This document shows, in pieces, positions 52,515-61,527 of a stretch of 64,000 nt of DNA (its first letter is position 1; each line of letters opens with the position of its first letter). The DNA lies in the NCBI GenBank assembly GCA_050485645.1, contig JBJHBT010000010.1, forward strand, positions 70,743 through 134,742, read 5' to 3'. The notes under the pieces are model-generated. The model worked only from the letters and a program-made list of their open reading frames with translations. It had not been told where the DNA came from and ran no database searches. The position numbers and the translations under genes are program-made. This DNA is from JBJHBP01 sp050485645. Its GTDB lineage: Bacteria > Pseudomonadota > Gammaproteobacteria > Steroidobacterales > Rariloculaceae.

Positions 52515-53970
52515 CAGGCACGGTCAGAATCTGCAGCGTATTGGTACGGCCCGCCACACCTTCCATGTCACCCTTGGTGAACAGCACGAGATCACCCGGG
52601 CTGACGGCACCATCGGCCAGCAGGGTATCGAACACCGCCTGATGCACGGCCGGCGGATCGACGTCCACGATGTCGAACGGCACCGCATAGACGCCACGAT
52701 AGATGGTCACGCGGCGACGCGTGGCGCCGTGTCGCGTGAACGCGTAGATCGGAATGTCCGAGCGCACGCGGGACATCCACAGGGTCGTGGAACCGGACTC
52801 GGTGAGCGCGATGATCGCCTTCACCGCAAGATGATTGGCCGTGTACATCGCGGCCATGGCGATCGCCTCGTCGACATGGCTGAACACGTCCTCGAGGCGG
52901 TAGTTGGCGGCGCGGCGGAATGTTTCGTGCCGCTCCGCTCCCACGCACAGCTCCGCCATGGTCCGTACCGACTGTACCGGGAAGCGACCAACCGCCGTTT
53001 CCGCGGACAGCATCACGGCGTCGGTACCGTCCATCACCGCGTTGGCAACGTCGGAGGCTTCCGCGCGCGTCGGCATGGGCTGCTGAATCATCGATTCCAG
53101 CATCTGCGTGGCGGTAATCGACACCTTGTTGCGTGCACGGGCCAGACGGATCAGCCCCTTCTGCAGCCCGGTCATCGCCGCATAGCCAACCTCCACCGCC
53201 AGATCACCACGCGCCACCATGATCACATCGCTGACATCGATGATCGCGCGGATGTTCTCCACCGCTTCCGCGCGCTCGATCTTCGCGACCATGTGGCCTT
53301 GGCCACCGGCGGCGCGCAGCAATGCGCGGGCCTCCTCGATGTCGTCGGGTCCGCGGGCGAAAGACACCGACACGAAGTCCAGCTCGAGCTTCGCGGCGGT
53401 AATCAGGTCTTCCCTGTCCTTGTCGGTCAGCGCCGGCGCCGAAAGACCGCCGCCGCGAATGTTCAGCCCCTTGCGATCGCTGAGCCGGCCACCCTCCTGC
53501 ACCACGCAGTGCACCTGCGTATCGCGCACATCGGTCACCTGCATCGCGATCAGGCCATCGTCCAGCAACAGCACGTCGCCGGTCTTCACGTCCTTGACGA
53601 GATCGTGATACGCCACACCCACCGAGCGGGCGTCGCCCTCGGTCGGGTTCATCGCAGTATCGAAAGTGAACATCGATCCTTCATGAAGGATCACGCCGCC
53701 TTCGCGGAACGACTCGATGCGGATTTTCGGCCCGCGCAGATCGCCCATGATCGCGACATAGCGGCCGACCTTTTCGGCGATGCTGCGCACCAACCCGATG
53801 CGCTCGGCATGTTCGGCCTGCGAGCCGTGAGAAAAATTCACCCGCACGACATCGACGCCGGCAGCGATCATGCGCTCCAGCGCGGCCGGGTCATCGGTAG
53901 CCGGGCCGAGCGTTGCGACAATCTTGGTTCGTCGGCGGGAGGGCTCGGAATACTGGTTGAAAATCTGCAT
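52489..53970 (-). CDS. pyk: Pyruvate kinase (PykA type)
   Basis: The product is 493 aa. It converts PEP and ADP to pyruvate and ATP. 'TKIVATLGPATDDPAAL', 'RVNFSHGS', 'DLRGPKIRI', the active-site segment 'MVAKIERAEAVENI', 'DVIMVARGDLAVEVGY' and 'SITATQMLESMI' are visible. 'AVEVGY' and the 493-aa length fit the type II PykA enzymes, which respond to AMP and sugar phosphates rather than fructose-1,6-bisphosphate; regulation is inferred. Only 3 nt separate it from pgk upstream. Confidence 0.97.
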   Translation of the reverse strand: MQIFNQYSEPSRRRTKIVATLGPATDDPAALERMIAAGVDVVRVNFSHGSQAEHAERIGLVRSIAEKVGRYVAIMGDLRGPKIRIESFREGGVILHEGSMFTFDTAMNPTEGDARSVGVAYHDLVKDVKTGDVLLLDDGLIAMQVTDVRDTQVHCVVQEGGRLSDRKGLNIRGGGLSAPALTDKDREDLITAAKLELDFVSVSFARGPDDIEEARALLRAAGGQGHMVAKIERAEAVENIRAIIDVSDVIMVARGDLAVEVGYAAMTGLQKGLIRLARARNKVSITATQMLESMIQQPMPTRAEASDVANAVMDGTDAVMLSAETAVGRFPVQSVRTMAELCVGAERHETFRRAANYRLEDVFSHVDEAIAMAAMYTANHLAVKAIIALTESGSTTLWMSRVRSDIPIYAFTRHGATRRRVTIYRGVYAVPFDIVDVDPPAVHQAVFDTLLADGAVSPGDLVLFTKGDMEGVAGRTNTLQILTVPDGTAGERG

Positions 53971-53973
53971 TGA

Positions 53974-55164
53974 TCAATCGACCTGCTGATCGTGGCTGGA
54001 TGCTGCCTCGGCTGCACGCTGCTCGAGTACGGCAACGGCCGGCAGCGTCCTGCCTTCCAGAAACTCAAGGAACGCGCCTCCACCCGTGGAGACGTAGGAA
54101 ATATCCTGACTGACACCGAACTGCTCCAGCGCGGCCAGCGTATCGCCGCCGCCGGCGATCGAGAACGCCCCGCTCGCCGCCACCGCCATGGCCACGCCGC
54201 GCGTACCCGCCGCGAACTGCGGATGCTCGAAAACACCCACCGGGCCGTTCCAGACGATCGTTCCGGCGGCCTGCAGCAGTTCGCCATAGCGGGCCACGGT
54301 GACCGGCCCGATGTCGAGAATCATGTCGTGATCGCCCACCGCATCGATGCCGACCACGCGGCCCGTGGCGGACTCATCAAGGCCGGGGCCAACGACGACA
54401 TCGTCGGGCAGCGGGATCGTTACGCCGCCGAAGCTGCCGTCGAGCAGTTTTCGCGAGAAGTCCATGCCTTCGTCGTCCACCAGCGAACGGCCCACCGCCA
54501 CGCCGGACGCGGCCAGCAGTGTATTGGCGATGCCGCCGCCCGTGATCAGCACGTCCACTCTGGAGGCAAGAGACTTCAGCACCTCCAGCTTGGTCGATAC
54601 CTTGGAGCCGCCGACGATCGCCACGAGCGGGCGACGCGGCGCACTCAAGGCCCGCGACAGGGCGTCCAGCTCGGCAACCAGCAGCGGCCCGGCACAGGCC
54701 ACTTTGGCGTATTCGGCCGCACCCGCCGTGCTTGCCTGGGCGCGGTGCGCGGTACCGAAGGCGTCCATGACGAACAGGTCGCCCAGCGCCGCAATGCGCC
54801 TGGCAAGATCCGCATCGTTGGATTTCTCGCCACGCTGAAAGCGCACGTTCTCGCACAGCACGATCTCGCCCGGCGCGCACTCGACGCCATCCAGCCACTG
54901 CGATGCGAACCCGACCTCACGACCCAGCATTTCGGACAGCCGCTGCGCCACCGGCCGCAGCGAGTATTTTTCGTCGTACTCGCCTTCAACCGGGCGTCCC
55001 AGGTGCGAAAGCACGATCACCGCGGCACCGGCATCCAGTGCCGTGCGCAGAGTCGGCAGCGCCGCTTCCAGACGCCCGGAGCCGGCCACCCTGCCGTCCC
55101 GGATCGGAACATTCAGGTCTTCACGAATCACCACCCGCCGGTTGGCGAGCGGCAGGTCGGTCAT
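53974..55164 (-). CDS. pgk: Phosphoglycerate kinase
   Basis: The product is 396 aa from the ATG at 55164. The substrate motif 'VVIREDLNVPIRDG' is near the N-terminus, then 'VIVLSHLGRP' and 'LCENVRFQRGEKSND'. The nucleotide domain has 'GGSKVSTKLEVLKSL' and 'TGGGIANTLL', and ends with 'SIAGGGDTLAAL' and 'STGGGAFLEFLEG'. It is a complete enzyme. It works with gap (11 nt upstream) and pyk (3 nt downstream) in lower glycolysis. The 'MDAFGTAHR' loop is normal for bacterial Pgk. Confidence 0.97.
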   Translation of the reverse strand: MTDLPLANRRVVIREDLNVPIRDGRVAGSGRLEAALPTLRTALDAGAAVIVLSHLGRPVEGEYDEKYSLRPVAQRLSEMLGREVGFASQWLDGVECAPGEIVLCENVRFQRGEKSNDADLARRIAALGDLFVMDAFGTAHRAQASTAGAAEYAKVACAGPLLVAELDALSRALSAPRRPLVAIVGGSKVSTKLEVLKSLASRVDVLITGGGIANTLLAASGVAVGRSLVDDEGMDFSRKLLDGSFGGVTIPLPDDVVVGPGLDESATGRVVGIDAVGDHDMILDIGPVTVARYGELLQAAGTIVWNGPVGVFEHPQFAAGTRGVAMAVAASGAFSIAGGGDTLAALEQFGVSQDISYVSTGGGAFLEFLEGRTLPAVAVLEQRAAEAASSHDQQVD

Positions 55165-55175
55165 GCGCAGTATGG

Positions 55176-56186
55176 TCAAAGCGAGGCCAGTACCAGAGTG
55201 GTGTCGAGCATGCGGTTCGAAAAACCCCATTCGTTGTCGTACCAGGAGCAGACTTTCACGACGCGACCACCCACCACCTTGGTGAGACCGGAATCGAACA
55301 CGGACGATGCCGGATTGTGGTTGAAGTCCACCGACACGAGCGGCTCATCCGTGTACTCGAGCACGCCCTTCAGCTCACCTCTGCTGGCGGCGAGCACGGC
55401 CGCGTTGATCTCCTCGGCGCTGGTGTCGCGGCCGGCGTGGAACGTGAGGTCGACCAGCGACACGTTGATCGTCGGCACACGGATCGCGAATCCATCCAGT
55501 CGGCCGTTCAGTTCGGGCAGCACCAGGCCGACTGCCGCCGCCGCACCGGTCTTGGTCGGAATCATCGACTGCGTGGCCGAGCGCGCACGACGCAGATCGG
55601 AGTGGTAGACGTCGGTGAGCACCTGATCGTTGGTGTAGGCATGCACGGTGGTCATCAGACCGTGCTCCAGCCCGACGGCTTCGTGGATCACCTTGGCCAG
55701 CGGCGCCAGACAGTTCGTGGTGCAGGAAGCGTTGGAGACCACCAGATCGGATGCCTTGAGTGTCTTGTGGTTGACGCCATAGACCACTGTCGCGTCCACA
55801 TCCTTGCCGGCCGGTGCGGAGATCAGCACCTTGCGTGCGCCGGCAGTGAGATGAGCGGAGGCCTTTTCTTTGGACGTGAACAGCCCCGTGCACTCGAGCA
55901 CGATGTCCACGCCCAGTTCCTTCCAGGGCAGCCTGGCGGGATCACGTTCGGCGCATACGCGGATGCGATCGCCATCGACGACCAGATGATCGCCGTCAAC
56001 GGCGACATCGAAAGGAAAGCGGCCGTGCGCGGTGTCGTACCGGGTGAGGTGCGCGTTGGTTTTCGCATCGCCCAGGTCGTTGACGCCGACCACCGCAATC
56101 TCCTTGCGGCGTCCGCTTTCATACAGCGCCCTCAGCACCATGCGGCCGATGCGGCCGTAGCCATTGATCGCAACCTTCACCGGCAT
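55176..56186 (-). CDS. gap: Glyceraldehyde-3-phosphate dehydrogenase, type I
   Basis: The product is 336 aa from the ATG at 56186, with GAGGAG upstream. The NAD domain starts 'VKVAINGYGRIGRMVLRAL'. The catalytic Cys lies in 'SNASCTTNCLAPL' near residue 155, and the catalytic His in 'TVHAYTNDQ'. 'IPTKTGAAAAVGLVLPEL' and 'SWYDNEWGFSNRML' complete the type I pattern. The residue after the second NAD-domain strand reads 'VNDLGD', a form found in NAD-preferring enzymes. It lies between tkt and pgk, a typical proteobacterial carbon-metabolism operon. Confidence 0.97.
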   Translation of the reverse strand: MPVKVAINGYGRIGRMVLRALYESGRRKEIAVVGVNDLGDAKTNAHLTRYDTAHGRFPFDVAVDGDHLVVDGDRIRVCAERDPARLPWKELGVDIVLECTGLFTSKEKASAHLTAGARKVLISAPAGKDVDATVVYGVNHKTLKASDLVVSNASCTTNCLAPLAKVIHEAVGLEHGLMTTVHAYTNDQVLTDVYHSDLRRARSATQSMIPTKTGAAAAVGLVLPELNGRLDGFAIRVPTINVSLVDLTFHAGRDTSAEEINAAVLAASRGELKGVLEYTDEPLVSVDFNHNPASSVFDSGLTKVVGGRVVKVCSWYDNEWGFSNRMLDTTLVLASL

Positions 56187-56275
56187 CGTAAGTCTCCTCG
56201 TTGTGTTCATTCACGGCAGGAAGGCCGCCGCGCGGGGGACGTGCGGACGGCCATGATCGAAAAACGCGCGTCGGC

Positions 56276-58309
56276 TCAGCCCAGGAGCCTGCGGCCCGCG
56301 GCTGCCACCGCCGTCACGCTGAACCCGAAATGCTCAAAGAGCTTTCCGGCCGGTGCCGACATACCGTAACCGGGCATGCCGATGACATCGCCGCGCGCAC
56401 CGGCATAGCGCCACCATCCATCGGGCACGCCGGCCTCGACGAACAGGCGCGCAGCTGTTGTGCCGCCGAGCACGTGATCGCGATACTCGGCATCCTGCCG
56501 GTCGAAGACTTCCGTGCAGGGCATCGATACCACGCGGACAGCCGCGCCGGCGTCGGCCAGCTCGCGTGCCGCCGCCATCGCCAGCGCCACTTCCGATCCG
56601 GTCGCCACGATCACCAGCTCGGGATCGCGATCGCTGTTGAACAGCACATAGCCACCTCGCGCGATGGCCGCGATCTGATCTTCCGTACGATCCATATGCG
56701 GCAGATTCTGCCGCGTCAGCACCAGACTGGTGGGACCATTGCGGCGTTCGATGGCGGCACGCCATGCAAGCGCGGTTTCCACGCCATCGCAGGGCCGCCA
56801 CACATGCATGTTGGGCATCGCCCTGAGACTGGCAAGGTGCTCCACGGGCTGGTGAGTCGGCCCATCCTCACCCAGACCGATCGAGTCATGGGTGAACACC
56901 AGAATGCTGCGGATCTCCATCAGCGCCGCCATACGCAGCGCGTTGCGTGCGTAGTCGGAGAACACCAGGAAGGTGCCGCCATACGGAATGAAGCCGCCAT
57001 GCAGGGCCAGGCCGTTCATGATCGCGGCCATGCCGAATTCGCGAACGCCATAGTGCAGGTAATTGCCATCGGACTGGTCCGCGCCGATCACGCGGGACCC
57101 GCCAACGCGGGTATTGTTGGAACCGGTCAGATCGGCGGACCCGCCAAGCAGTTCCGGCAGCAGCGGCACGAAAGCCTCCAGCACCCGCTGTGACGACTTG
57201 CGTGTGGCGGCCTGGCTGCCCTCCGCAATGATCGCCTGGATCGCCCCGTTGGCGTCATCGGCCCAGCTCGCCGGCAGCTCACCACGCATGCGCCGCGTGA
57301 ACTCGCCGGCCAGCTCCGGGTACCGCCGGGCGTAGGCATCGAAAGCGGACTGCCATGCGGCTTCGTGCCTGGCACCACGCTCATGCGCATCCCATGCGGC
57401 ACGCACATCCTCCGGAATTTCGAATGGCGGCAGCTCCCAGCCCAGCGCCTTGCGGGTTGCGGCCACTTCAGCTTCACCCAGCGCCTCGCCATGGGTGGAC
57501 GACGTACCCTGCTTGTTCGGCGCCCCCCAGCCGATCACGGTCTGGCAGCAGATCAATGTGGGCTTCGCGGTTTCGGCGCGGGCGGCGTCGATGGCCGCGG
57601 CAATCGCCTGCGGATCGTGGCCGTCGACCCGGTCGATGACATGCCAGCCATAGGCGCGAAAGCGTGCCGGGGTGTCATCGGTAAACCAGCCTTGCACCTG
57701 GCCGTCGATGGAAATGCCATTGTCGTCGTAGAACGCGATCAGCTTGCCCAGCCCCAGGGTTCCGGCCAGCGAGCACGACTCGTGAGACACGCCTTCCATC
57801 AGGCAGCCATCGCCGAGGAACACGTAGGTGTGGTGATCGACGATGGTCGCGTCCGGCCGGTTGAATGCCGATGCCAGCACCTTCTCGGCCAGCGCCAGAC
57901 CCACGGCATTGGCCAGGCCCTGCCCCAGCGGACCGGTGGTGGTCTCGATGCCGATGTCCTCTTCGCGCTCCGGATGCCCGGCCGTACGTGACCCCATCTG
58001 GCGGAAGTCGCGCAGTTCGTCGATGCCCAGCGGATAACCGGCCAGGTGCGCCAGCGAGTACAGCAGCATCGATCCGTGGCCGTTGGAAACGACGAACCGG
58101 TCGCGATCGAACCAGTGCGGGTTGCCCGGATTGAAACGCAGATAGTCGTTCCACAGCACTTCGGCGATGTCCGCCATGCCCATCGGCATACCCGGATGGC
58201 CGGAATTGGCCTGCTGCACCGCATCCATCGAAAGGACGCGAATGGCATTGGCGAGCGTGCGACGTGACGGCCGTACGCCGGTCGTAGGGTTCTCGGAGAT
58301 CAGTGACAT
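56276..58309 (-). CDS. tkt: Transketolase
   Basis: The product is 677 aa. This thiamine-diphosphate enzyme moves two-carbon units in the pentose phosphate pathway. It has 'AVQQANSGHPGMPMGMADIAEVLW', the ThDP motif 'FLGDGCLMEGVSHESCSLAG...' with GDG, 'FYDDNGISIDG', and the pyrimidine-domain 'RFGMAA'-like 'VREFGMAAIMNGLALHGG' and 'FTHDSIGLGEDGPTHQPVEHLASLRAMPN'. It is the first gene of tkt-gap-pgk-pyk, 89 nt before gap. No fba or epd gene is present, which differs from the tkt-epd-pgk-fba order of E. coli. Confidence 0.97.
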   Translation of the reverse strand: MSLISENPTTGVRPSRRTLANAIRVLSMDAVQQANSGHPGMPMGMADIAEVLWNDYLRFNPGNPHWFDRDRFVVSNGHGSMLLYSLAHLAGYPLGIDELRDFRQMGSRTAGHPEREEDIGIETTTGPLGQGLANAVGLALAEKVLASAFNRPDATIVDHHTYVFLGDGCLMEGVSHESCSLAGTLGLGKLIAFYDDNGISIDGQVQGWFTDDTPARFRAYGWHVIDRVDGHDPQAIAAAIDAARAETAKPTLICCQTVIGWGAPNKQGTSSTHGEALGEAEVAATRKALGWELPPFEIPEDVRAAWDAHERGARHEAAWQSAFDAYARRYPELAGEFTRRMRGELPASWADDANGAIQAIIAEGSQAATRKSSQRVLEAFVPLLPELLGGSADLTGSNNTRVGGSRVIGADQSDGNYLHYGVREFGMAAIMNGLALHGGFIPYGGTFLVFSDYARNALRMAALMEIRSILVFTHDSIGLGEDGPTHQPVEHLASLRAMPNMHVWRPCDGVETALAWRAAIERRNGPTSLVLTRQNLPHMDRTEDQIAAIARGGYVLFNSDRDPELVIVATGSEVALAMAAARELADAGAAVRVVSMPCTEVFDRQDAEYRDHVLGGTTAARLFVEAGVPDGWWRYAGARGDVIGMPGYGMSAPAGKLFEHFGFSVTAVAAAGRRLLG

Positions 58310-58431
58310 CGGGCTGGCTGGTTCCGGGGGACGAAATCTGGCGGGGCATTGTCGCTTACTGGCGCAACGTCACGCAACCGAGCGCGGTCACGCTACCGGG
58401 TGCTCCGGACCGATATGTGAAGAAATCGTGG

Positions 58432-58459
58432 TTGGTTCCCGGCACGGAAACGTTATGAT
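58432..58459 (+). promoter_or_regulatory. Likely promoter of cpdA
   Basis: TATGAT (58454-58459) matches the -10 consensus at five positions and lies 16 nt from TTGGTT (58432-58437). The start point would be near 58466, about 25 nt before the cpdA ATG. The element lies in the 182-nt gap between the divergent tkt and cpdA. Confidence 0.5.
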
Positions 58460-58491
58460 CCGCCAACCCCCTTTTCCGGTACAGCCAGCGC

Positions 58492-59298
58492 ATGACACAG
58501 GATGCCGCCCCCGCCACGACCCGCAAGCGCACCATCACGTTGCTGCAATTCACCGATACGCATCTGCACGCGGCCGCCGACAGCCGCATGCGCGGTGTGA
58601 CCACCTACCGCACGTTTCTCGATACGCTGACGCAGGCGCAGGCATCAGCCCAGTGGCCGCCAGACGCCATCCTCGTCACGGGCGACATCGTCCAGGACGA
58701 GAGTCGCGCCGGGTACGAGCGCTTCCGCCAGACTCTGGAGCCGCTCGGCCTTCCGGTACTCTGCCTGCCAGGCAATCACGACGACCCGGTGCTGATGGAG
58801 GAGTTGCTGACACAGGCGCCGTTCCAGTTTGGCGGCACCGCGCGCCTGGGTGACTGGAGCGTCGTGCTGCTCAACACCTTCCTGATGGGTGAGGATGCCG
58901 GCGGACTGGGTGCGCAGCGGCTGGAGGCACTGCGGCAGTGCCTGCGCGAGCAGGCGGGGCAGCATGTGCTGATCGCCCTGCATCATCAGCCCCTGCCGAT
59001 GGGCAGCGTGTGGCTGGACGGCGTCGGCCTGCGCGACGCCGGCGACTTCCTCGCCATCGTCGAAGCACACCGCAATGTACGCTGCGTGCTGTGGGGACAT
59101 GTGCACCAGGCCTCGGATCGCAGGGTGGGCAACGTGCGCTTTCTGAGTACGCCATCCACCTGCGCGCAGTTTCAGCCGGGCAGCGAATTCTTCGCCCTGG
59201 ATGAACGGCCGCCGGGAATGCGCTGGCTGCAGCTCAGGCCGGACGGCCAGATCGATACCCATGTGGAATGGCTGCAGACGACGTCCGCGCCAACCTGA
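58492..59298 (+). CDS. cpdA: 3',5'-cyclic-AMP phosphodiesterase CpdA
   Basis: The product is 268 aa, a class III phosphodiesterase of the calcineurin fold. The five metal motifs are visible in order: 'QFTDTHLH', 'VTGDIVQDES', 'LPGNHDDP', 'IALHHQPLPM' and 'LWGHVHQ'. Together these bind the dinuclear Fe/Mn centre. CpdA lowers cAMP and so damps CRP signalling. It is a single gene with its own promoter and ends before two short tandem duplications, convergent with the rubredoxin operon. Confidence 0.92.
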   Translation: MTQDAAPATTRKRTITLLQFTDTHLHAAADSRMRGVTTYRTFLDTLTQAQASAQWPPDAILVTGDIVQDESRAGYERFRQTLEPLGLPVLCLPGNHDDPVLMEELLTQAPFQFGGTARLGDWSVVLLNTFLMGEDAGGLGAQRLEALRQCLREQAGQHVLIALHHQPLPMGSVWLDGVGLRDAGDFLAIVEAHRNVRCVLWGHVHQASDRRVGNVRFLSTPSTCAQFQPGSEFFALDERPPGMRWLQLRPDGQIDTHVEWLQTTSAPT

Positions 59299-59366
59299 TC
59301 CCTTGGCCTCATCCCTTGGCCTGACCCGGTACCCTGATCAGCCGGCGCGATCAGCCGGCGCGATCA
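59298..59366. repeat. Two adjacent 13-bp tandem duplications
   Basis: ATCCCTTGGCCTC (59298-59310) is repeated at 59311 with one base changed at the end. GATCAGCCGGCGC (59336-59348) is repeated perfectly at 59349-59361 and followed by a third GATCA. They fill the gap between cpdA and the convergent rubredoxin gene and touch the last codons of both. They look like independent slippage duplications. Confidence 0.75.
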
Positions 59367-59528
59367 AATCTCAACCATCTCGAAGTCTTCCTTGCCGGAT
59401 CCGCAGTCCGGGCACCGCCATGACAGCGGCACATCTTCCCAGCGCGTACCAGGTGCGATGCCTTCGTCGGGCAATCCGGCGGCTTCTTCATAAATGAAGC
59501 CGCAGATAAGACACATATACGATTTCAT
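59364..59528 (-). CDS. rubA: Rubredoxin
   Basis: The product is 54 aa from the ATG at 59528. Four Cys bind one iron: 'MCLICGFIYEE' (C6, C9) and 'RCPDCGSGKEDF' (C39, C42). 'GLPDEGIAPGTRWEDVPLSW' is the conserved middle. It is a one-electron carrier, often the donor to alkane hydroxylases or to oxidative-stress proteins; no partner reductase is in the window. It lies 5 nt after a Lon-domain protein on the same strand. Confidence 0.95.
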   Translation of the reverse strand: MKSYMCLICGFIYEEAAGLPDEGIAPGTRWEDVPLSWRCPDCGSGKEDFEMVEI

Positions 59529-59533
59529 AGCAG

Positions 59534-60124
59534 TCAATCCAAGCCCCGACGGCGGGCATTCGCCAACGCCGGACGCAGCACGTCCAGACGTTCCCCGGGA
59601 TCGTCCATTTCCAACAATGCCTGTTTGGTCGCCGCCGGAAGTGGCAGCAGTTCGGCCAGACGATAACTTACCCAGGCCGCATCGTGATAGTCGGGAGCGA
59701 AACCGGCATACCGATCGCCGGTTGCCGACATGATCGAGCGCAACGCCGCGACCAGCTCGTGATCCGCCGGGTCCAGCGGTGCGGATCGCCCCGGCGGCAG
59801 TTCCGACACCTCCGCCACATACAGGCCATCGTGTTCCTGCCGCACGAGGTGCCGCCGGAAGCGCTGCCCGCCGCGGGCGCGTATGGTCAGCAGTCCCTGC
59901 GCATCGCCGTCCCAATCGACTACCGACGCCAGCGTGCCGATCGCCTGGGTGCGTGCGGCGCCGACTTCCGATCCCTGCGTAATCAGCGCCACGGCGAAGG
60001 GCACGTCGTTGCGCAGACAGTCGCGCACCATGCGCAGGTAGCGCTGTTCGAATATGCGCAGAACCAGCGGGCCGCCTGGAAACAGCACCGTGCTGAGCGG
60101 GAAAAGCGGCACGCTGCGCGTCAT
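59534..60124 (-). CDS. Stand-alone Lon substrate-binding (LON/PUA-like) domain protein
   Basis: The product is 196 aa. It matches the N-terminal domain of Lon protease ('VPLFPLSTVLFPGGPLVLRIFEQRYLRMVRDCL', 'GTLASVVDWDGDAQGLLTIRARGGQRFR') and continues as a helical segment ('LAELLPLPAATKQALLEMDDPGERLDVL'). It has no AAA ATPase or Ser-Lys protease domain, and at 196 aa it is the family's usual length, so it is not a truncated lon. Such proteins are widespread in proteobacteria with unknown function; a role in binding unfolded protein is inference. It sits between mpl (8 nt) and rubA (5 nt). Confidence 0.88.
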   Translation of the reverse strand: MTRSVPLFPLSTVLFPGGPLVLRIFEQRYLRMVRDCLRNDVPFAVALITQGSEVGAARTQAIGTLASVVDWDGDAQGLLTIRARGGQRFRRHLVRQEHDGLYVAEVSELPPGRSAPLDPADHELVAALRSIMSATGDRYAGFAPDYHDAAWVSYRLAELLPLPAATKQALLEMDDPGERLDVLRPALANARRRGLD

Positions 60125-60132
60125 GATCTTAG

Positions 60133-61527
60133 TCAGCCGTCCGCGTTGTACGCGGCTTCCCGACTCTTCAGCGACTGCTGCAGTTTGTGGGGCAGTCCCT
60201 GAAAACTGCCGTTGGACATCATCACCACATGGTCCTGGCTGACCAGCTCCGCCAGCAGCGCCTCACACAGCGCATCCACGTCGGTCCAGACGGACACCTT
60301 GCCGCCCAGCGTGGCCAGAGCGGACTCCGGATTCCAGTCGAGCTGGTCGGAGGCGAGCACGTGCACACGGTCGGCGCCATCGAAGGCCTTGCGCAGTGCG
60401 TCGCGGTGCACGCCCATGCGCATGGTGTTGGAGCGCGGTTCGAACACCGCAATGATGCGCCGGTCTTCCTGCTGCGATCGCAGCGCCTGCAGCGTTGCGG
60501 CAATGGCCGTGGGATGGTGGGCGAAATCGTCGTACAGCGTGATGCCATGGAAGACACCGCGCTTCTCCAACCGCCGGCGTACACCCTTGAAGCGCGACAG
60601 CGCCTCCAGCGCGATATCGGTGCTCACGCCGGCGTGACGCGCAGCGGCGATGGCGGCGAGGGCGTTTTCGAGGTTGTGCGTGCCCAGCAGCGCCCAGCCG
60701 CTCTGACCGACCTCCTCGCCTTGATGGAACACGCTGAACCGGGATTTCGCGCCGATCAGGTCGTAGCGTGCCGCCCAGGTGGCGGCGCCCTGATCACGCG
60801 CGCTGAATGTCTCCACCGGCGTCCATACGCCCTTCTCGAGCAGTTCCTCGATATTCTGGTTGTGGCCGTTGGTGGCGATCAGGCCGCGTCGCGGCACGGT
60901 GCGGACCAGCTGATGGAACTGCCAGAGGATGGCGCCGAGATCCGGATAGATGTCGGCATGGTCGTATTCGATGTTCGTGATGGCCAGCGTACGTGGACGG
61001 TAGTGAACGAACTTGGCGCGTTTGTCGAAAAACGCCGTGTCGTACTCGTCCGCCTCCACCACGAAGTATCTGGATCTGCCCAGACGAGCGGAGATGCCGA
61101 AATTCGCCGGCACGCCGCCGACCAGAAAGCCGGGATCCAGGCCGGCGTAATCGAGGATCCATGCCAGCATGCTGGTGGCCGTGGTCTTGCCGTGCGTACC
61201 TGCCACGGCCAGCACCCACTTGTCCTTGAGCACATTGTCGGCCAGCCACTCGGGACCGGAGTAGTACGGCAGGCCCGAATCCAGCAGCGCCTCCACCACC
61301 GGCAGGCCGCGGCCGAGCACATTGCCCACCACAACGCAGTCGTAACTGTCGTTAAGCTGCGCTTCGTCGTAGCCTTCGTGCAGGCGTATGCCGAGTTTGC
61401 GCAGCTGCGTGCTCATCGGCGGGTAGACGTTGATGTCCGAACCGGATACCTGGTGACCGGCAGCCTTCGCGATTGCCGCGATGCCGCCCATGAAGGTTCC
61501 GCAGATGCCCAGGATGTGAACACGCAT
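60133..61527 (-). CDS. mpl: UDP-MurNAc:L-Ala-gamma-D-Glu-meso-DAP ligase Mpl (murein recycling)
   Basis: The product is 464 aa. Mpl reattaches recycled tripeptide to UDP-MurNAc, saving MurC, MurD and MurE steps. It resembles MurC but has the Mpl hallmarks 'HILGICGTFMGGIAAIAK' (GICGTFM), 'YPPMSTQL', 'EYDTAFFDKRAKFVHYRP', 'NIEYDHADIYPDLGAI' and 'YDDFAHHPTAI'. The P-loop is 'VAGTHGKTTATSML' near residue 110. The ATG follows the membrane-protein stop directly. Confidence 0.97.
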   Translation of the reverse strand: MRVHILGICGTFMGGIAAIAKAAGHQVSGSDINVYPPMSTQLRKLGIRLHEGYDEAQLNDSYDCVVVGNVLGRGLPVVEALLDSGLPYYSGPEWLADNVLKDKWVLAVAGTHGKTTATSMLAWILDYAGLDPGFLVGGVPANFGISARLGRSRYFVVEADEYDTAFFDKRAKFVHYRPRTLAITNIEYDHADIYPDLGAILWQFHQLVRTVPRRGLIATNGHNQNIEELLEKGVWTPVETFSARDQGAATWAARYDLIGAKSRFSVFHQGEEVGQSGWALLGTHNLENALAAIAAARHAGVSTDIALEALSRFKGVRRRLEKRGVFHGITLYDDFAHHPTAIAATLQALRSQQEDRRIIAVFEPRSNTMRMGVHRDALRKAFDGADRVHVLASDQLDWNPESALATLGGKVSVWTDVDALCEALLAELVSQDHVVMMSNGSFQGLPHKLQQSLKSREAAYNADG

